Shown: positions 60,241 through 64,000 of the stretch, in pieces
Position numbering within the stretch: position 1 is the first letter of the stretch
Layout: each line of letters starts with the position of its first letter
Source of the DNA: an uncultured Flavobacteriaceae bacterium
Lineage (GTDB): Bacteria > Bacteroidota > Bacteroidia > Flavobacteriales > Flavobacteriaceae
DNA length: 64,000 nucleotides
Assembly (NCBI GenBank): GCA_937944485.1
Contig: CALDYU010000005.1
Location: 451,998-515,997, forward strand
Reading direction: 5' to 3'
Program-made: the position numbers and the translations under genes
Notes under the pieces: generated by a model
What the model was told of the DNA's origin: nothing
The model's database searches: none
The model's input: the letters and a program-made list of their open reading frames with translations, nothing else

Positions 60241-62577
60241 ATGATGGCAAAAGCCGCAAAGAAAAAATCATCTTTTTCTAAGTTTGTCAAATGGTTCTGG
60301 ATATTATTTTTAATCGGAATTCTTTCCATAGCACTTCTTTTTTTATCAGCTTCATGGGGTTGGTTAGGACCTTTGCCGAGTTATGAATCATTAGAGAATC
60401 CACAAACTAACTTAGCTTCTCAAATTATTTCTTCAGATGATGAATTACTAGGTAAATTTTACTTAGACGATAACCGTACTGATGTTAGCTATGAAGATTT
60501 ACCTCAGAATTTAATTGATGCATTGATTGCTAGTGAAGATATTCGTTTCTACGACCATTCAGGCATTGATGCACGAGGCACTTTAAGAGCTTTAGCTTTT
60601 TTAGGAAAAAGAGGAGGTGCTAGTACAATTACCCAGCAATTGGCGCGTCAAATATATGTGGGGCCGCGATCAAGAAATCTTTTTGAAACCATCAAGCAGA
60701 AGGCTAAAGAATGGGTTATTGCCACGCAGTTAGAAAGAAGATATACCAAAGAAGAAATCATGACGATGTATTTGAACATTTATGATTTCGGAAATAATGC
60801 AGATGGTATTCGTTCAGCAGCACGAATATATTTTGGCAAAGAACCAAAGCAATTAAAAATAGAAGAGTCTGCCATGTTGGTGGGCATGTTACAAAATTCA
60901 TCGCTGTTCAACCCTTTAAGAAGAGAAGAACGTACTTGGAAAAAAAGAAATTTAGTTTTTCGTCAGTTAGCGCGATATGAATATATCGATGAGGCTGAAA
61001 AAGACTCTCTTCAGAAACTCCCTTTGGATTTAAATTATACACCGGAATCACATCGTCATGGTATTGCCACTTATTTTAGAATGAATGTACAGCGATTTAT
61101 GAATCGATGGATAGCAAAAAACCCTAAACCAGCATTAGAAGGAGAAAGCGATACTTGGAACTTGTATTTAGACGGATTGAAAATATACACCACTATTGAT
61201 TCAAGAATGCAAGCGAATGCAGAAGCTGCTGTAGAAGCGCATATGAAGAATTTGCAGGCAGAATTTTTCAATCAAAATACGCCTGATCGTAACAAAACAG
61301 CTCCGTTTCTTGATTTAGAGAAAGAAGAGATTGATAAAATTATGGAACGCGCCATGAAATCTTCTGATCGCTGGCGCCAAATGAAAAAAGAGGGTAAAGA
61401 AGAAAAAGAAATTCGAGCTTCGTTTACTAAAAAACGGGAAATGTCGGTTTTCGACTGGAACAGCGAAACACGAGAAAGAGATACGGTAATGACTCCTTTA
61501 GATTCCATACGGTATTACAAAACTTTTTTGCGAGCCGCTATGATGTCAATGGAGCCTCAAACTGGCCACGTTAAAGCTTGGGTAGGAGGTGTTGATTACA
61601 AACATTTTCAATATGACCATGTGATGCAAGGAGCTCGACAAGCAGGTTCTACTTTTAAACCATTTGTCTATGCAGCAGCTATTGATCAACTGCGGATGTC
61701 GCCTTGTGACACCTTGCCAGATACCCAGTACTGTATTGAGGCATTCGCGCATGGAAATGTAGAACCATGGTGCCCTAAAAATTCAAACGGAAAGTATTCA
61801 GGGCGGGCATATACTTTAAAAAATGCCTTGGCTAATTCTATGAATACAGTCACCGCACAGTTGATGGATAAGGTTGGCCCGAAAGCAGTAGTTTCTATTG
61901 CGAAAAACGCTGGAATATCTCGTGAAATACTTGAAGTACCTTCAATAGCTCTAGGCACCGTTGATATGAATGTTCATGAAATGGTTGGTGCTTATGGCAC
62001 TTTCGTCAATCAAGGGGTATATGTTAAGCCAGTGACAGTGACGCGCGTCGAAGATAAAAACGGCACTGTACTTTATGAATATGTGCCCGAAACCAAAGAT
62101 GTTTTAAGTAAAGAAGTGTCTTACACCATGTTGAATTTAATGCAGGGCGTTACAGAAGGAGGTTCCGGAACCCGGCTGAGGCATAAGCACCAGAAGAATA
62201 CCACGGTTTATAAAGAAATCATTACGGGATATCCCTATGAGTTTAAAAACCCAATAGCAGGTAAAACCGGTACAACTCAAAATCAAAGTGATGGATGGTT
62301 TATGGGTATGGTACCTAACTTGGTTACTGGCGTATGGGTTGGTGGTGAAGAACGAGCCGCTCATTTTAAAAGTATAACCTATGGCCAGGGTGCTGCGATG
62401 GCATTGCCGATATGGGGAGTGTATATGAAGAAGAATTACGAGAATAAAGATCTGGATATATCAGATGCTGACTTTCCGAAACCTAGTGGTTTGTCTATTG
62501 AATTAGATTGTAATAAAATTAAAGAAGCCGCAGCAGAAGATCTTGATTCCGAAGATGATTTAGACTTGGGCTTTTAG
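60241..62577 (+). CDS. Penicillin-binding protein 1A (transglycosylase/transpeptidase)
   Basis: SEDIRFYDHSGID, GGASTITQQLARQ, QAGSTFKPFVYAAAID, AGKTGTTQNQSDGWFMG. Confidence 0.97.
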   Translation: MMAKAAKKKSSFSKFVKWFWILFLIGILSIALLFLSASWGWLGPLPSYESLENPQTNLASQIISSDDELLGKFYLDDNRTDVSYEDLPQNLIDALIASEDIRFYDHSGIDARGTLRALAFLGKRGGASTITQQLARQIYVGPRSRNLFETIKQKAKEWVIATQLERRYTKEEIMTMYLNIYDFGNNADGIRSAARIYFGKEPKQLKIEESAMLVGMLQNSSLFNPLRREERTWKKRNLVFRQLARYEYIDEAEKDSLQKLPLDLNYTPESHRHGIATYFRMNVQRFMNRWIAKNPKPALEGESDTWNLYLDGLKIYTTIDSRMQANAEAAVEAHMKNLQAEFFNQNTPDRNKTAPFLDLEKEEIDKIMERAMKSSDRWRQMKKEGKEEKEIRASFTKKREMSVFDWNSETRERDTVMTPLDSIRYYKTFLRAAMMSMEPQTGHVKAWVGGVDYKHFQYDHVMQGARQAGSTFKPFVYAAAIDQLRMSPCDTLPDTQYCIEAFAHGNVEPWCPKNSNGKYSGRAYTLKNALANSMNTVTAQLMDKVGPKAVVSIAKNAGISREILEVPSIALGTVDMNVHEMVGAYGTFVNQGVYVKPVTVTRVEDKNGTVLYEYVPETKDVLSKEVSYTMLNLMQGVTEGGSGTRLRHKHQKNTTVYKEIITGYPYEFKNPIAGKTGTTQNQSDGWFMGMVPNLVTGVWVGGEERAAHFKSITYGQGAAMALPIWGVYMKKNYENKDLDISDADFPKPSGLSIELDCNKIKEAAAEDLDSEDDLDLGF

Positions 62578-62770
62578 CAATTAGCTACTTTTTTTGTGCA
62601 GTTCATCGAAAAAATCAACATCTTGTATTTTTTACAACAGTATCTTATGACTTCGCAACAATAGTTTTATCTTATTTGCGTTAAGTACTTCCTTTGTATG
62701 GTAATTGTGTAAAATTACTAACGAATAAAATTGTCCTAGACACCTATTTAGAATTTAAACCAAATCGATC

Positions 62771-62878
62771 ATGGAAGCCCAGTTAAACCGAGTAAGTACC
62801 AGAAAAAGAATTCAGGTATATCAAAATGAATTTTTTAGTGGTATTTTATTGTTGACAAGAAAGTTATTTATGTTGTAA
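62771..62878 (+). CDS. Small basic 35-aa ORF
   Basis: MEAQLNRVSTRKRIQVYQNEFFSGILLLTRKLFML, followed 22 bp later by a strong terminator. Confidence 0.3.
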   Translation: MEAQLNRVSTRKRIQVYQNEFFSGILLLTRKLFML

Positions 62879-62900
62879 ATATTTTTTAAGGATATGTAAA

Positions 62901-62930
62901 AGAGCAGCTTCATTAGGAGCTGCTCTTTTT
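62901..62930 (+). terminator. Rho-independent terminator
   Basis: AGAGCAGCT-TCATTAGG-AGCTGCTCT then T5. Confidence 0.88.
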
Positions 62931-62968
62931 GTTTTATTAACTTTAGATGCTTTCTTAAATTATCGATT

Positions 62969-63484
62969 ATGGGTATTGTTTTTAGAAAATGTAATGTCGC
63001 TCATTTAGACGAATTGGTTCGTATTTCAAAAACAACATTTGTTGATGCTTTTGAGAAAGGTAATAAGCCAGAAGACTTTAGAACCTATATTGAAGACGCG
63101 TTTGATAAAAGTACTATCGAGCGACAACTAAATAATAAAGATTCAAAATTTTACTTCGTTTATAAAGAGGAACACCTAGCAGGATATTTTAAGCTCAATG
63201 AAAGTGAAACGCAAACAGAATTTAAAACGGAGCATTCAATTGAACTTGAAAGAATTTATATTTTAAAAAAATTTCAAGGCCAGCAATTAGGAGCATATAT
63301 ACTTCGTGAAGTACAAAATATGGGCATATTAGGAAACAAGAAATTCATTTGGCTTGGGGTTTGGCAAAAAAATAAAAGAGCTATTCGATTTTATGAAAAG
63401 CATGGTTTTGTCAAATTTGGAACCCACCCCTACTTTATTGGACAAGACAAGCAGACTGATTGGTTAATGCGGTTAGAATTATAA
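62969..63484 (+). CDS. GNAT family N-acetyltransferase
   Basis: IELERIYILKKFQGQQLGAYILREV, WLGVWQKNKRAIRFYEKHGFVKFGTH. Confidence 0.93.
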   Translation: MGIVFRKCNVAHLDELVRISKTTFVDAFEKGNKPEDFRTYIEDAFDKSTIERQLNNKDSKFYFVYKEEHLAGYFKLNESETQTEFKTEHSIELERIYILKKFQGQQLGAYILREVQNMGILGNKKFIWLGVWQKNKRAIRFYEKHGFVKFGTHPYFIGQDKQTDWLMRLEL

Positions 63485-63488
63485 AAAA

Positions 63489-63519
63489 AGCCTTTTCTAA
63501 TTAGAAAAGGCTTTTTTTA
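63489..63519. terminator. Bidirectional terminator AGCCTTTTCTAATTAGAAAAGGCT with A/T tracts
   Basis: Perfect palindromic stem between convergent genes. Confidence 0.88.
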
Positions 63520-63538
63520 TAAAACACTTTTTTGACGC

Positions 63539-64000
63539 TTACCTTCTTACTACAAATCGTTTTATAACTACCTCATCACCTTTGGTAAGCCTTAATAAAT
63601 ACGAACCTGCCGAAATTTCTGAAATATTGAATTGGCCGTCAAAATCCTTTGGGGATATAATGGCTGTTTTAATTTGTCTACCGATATTATCAAAGATAGT
63701 TAGTTGCACTGTACTCTCAGAATCATTAGCAAAGAAGTAATTTACATTTAAAGTGCTATTTGTCGGCACAGGACTTAATTCTAAAAATGAACTAGGAGCT
63801 ATATAAGCTGTTAAACCAGAAACACCACCTGTAATCAAACAACCCATCACTTGAACTTCGGCCATATGAAGTATGCCATTATTTGCAAGTTGAATGCGAA
63901 TGTATCTTCCTTCGGTATTAAGAGTTAGTGTTTCTTCTAAACCAGCAACGCCGTTAAAGAAATACTCAAAGATACTGGCATCATTTCTTAAATCATCAAG
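63539..64000 (-). CDS. T9SS type A C-terminal sorting domain protein, with discoidin/F5-8C-like segment; truncated by window end
   Basis: LELSPVPTNSTLNVNYFF...TIFDNIGRQIKT...ISAGSYLLRLTKGDEVVIKRFVVRR; upstream frame open to 64000 (GRYIRIQLANNGILHMAEVQVMG). Confidence 0.9.
   Translation of the reverse strand, partial: LDDLRNDASIFEYFFNGVAGLEETLTLNTEGRYIRIQLANNGILHMAEVQVMGCLITGGVSGLTAYIAPSSFLELSPVPTNSTLNVNYFFANDSESTVQLTIFDNIGRQIKTAIISPKDFDGQFNISEISAGSYLLRLTKGDEVVIKRFVVRR

Noticed and set aside
1-64000. CRISPR arrays, rRNA or tRNA genes
   Set aside because: No regularly spaced repeat series and no recognisable cloverleaf or rRNA sequence was seen by eye; a tRNAscan/minced run would be needed for certainty. 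The two 64-nt repeats with 23-nt cores are only two copies with the variable part inside the unit, so not called CRISPR.

Overview
The window reads as a Bacteroidota chromosome, Flavobacteriaceae-like: it has T9SS PorW/SprE, GldH, a T9SS C-terminal sorting domain, DUF6341/6427/4254-type proteins, and an atpBEFHAG operon without atpD/atpC. About 75% is ordinary core genome: surface polysaccharide synthesis, purD, an arsenosugar cluster next to a TetR/PaaE-like pair, PorW-bactofilin-ATP synthase, flippase/dut/nucleotidyltransferase, recA, trhO, ricT-like PSP1, gldH and PBP1A. The main accessory feature is a ~14.9 kb island (about 34139-49073) inserted inside dprA. The DprA N-part (33365-34138) and C-part (49074-49430) rejoin in frame across a shared TAC, giving a 376-codon DprA (...ADIANSY|NRDVFAVPGR...). 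The rejoined island ends form an imperfect inverted repeat (24/32 by hand), as expected of a large-serine-integrase attP, and a 521-aa large serine recombinase lies next to the left end. The island also encodes: a small resolvase; a ~461-aa protein with recognisable family-A polymerase/single-subunit RNAP palm motifs A, B and C (the strongest candidate for something under-described); a Type II R-M system with two tandem D12-class MTases, an unusual REase with two putative PD-(D/E)XK-like cores, a controller protein and matching C-box operators; a cargo lipoprotein; and a ~950 bp noncoding region with a pair of exactly 64-nt repeats whose conserved ends flank a 23-nt variable segment. No tRNA, rRNA, CRISPR array or conjugation module was recognised. 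All calls were made by eye; no database search was run.
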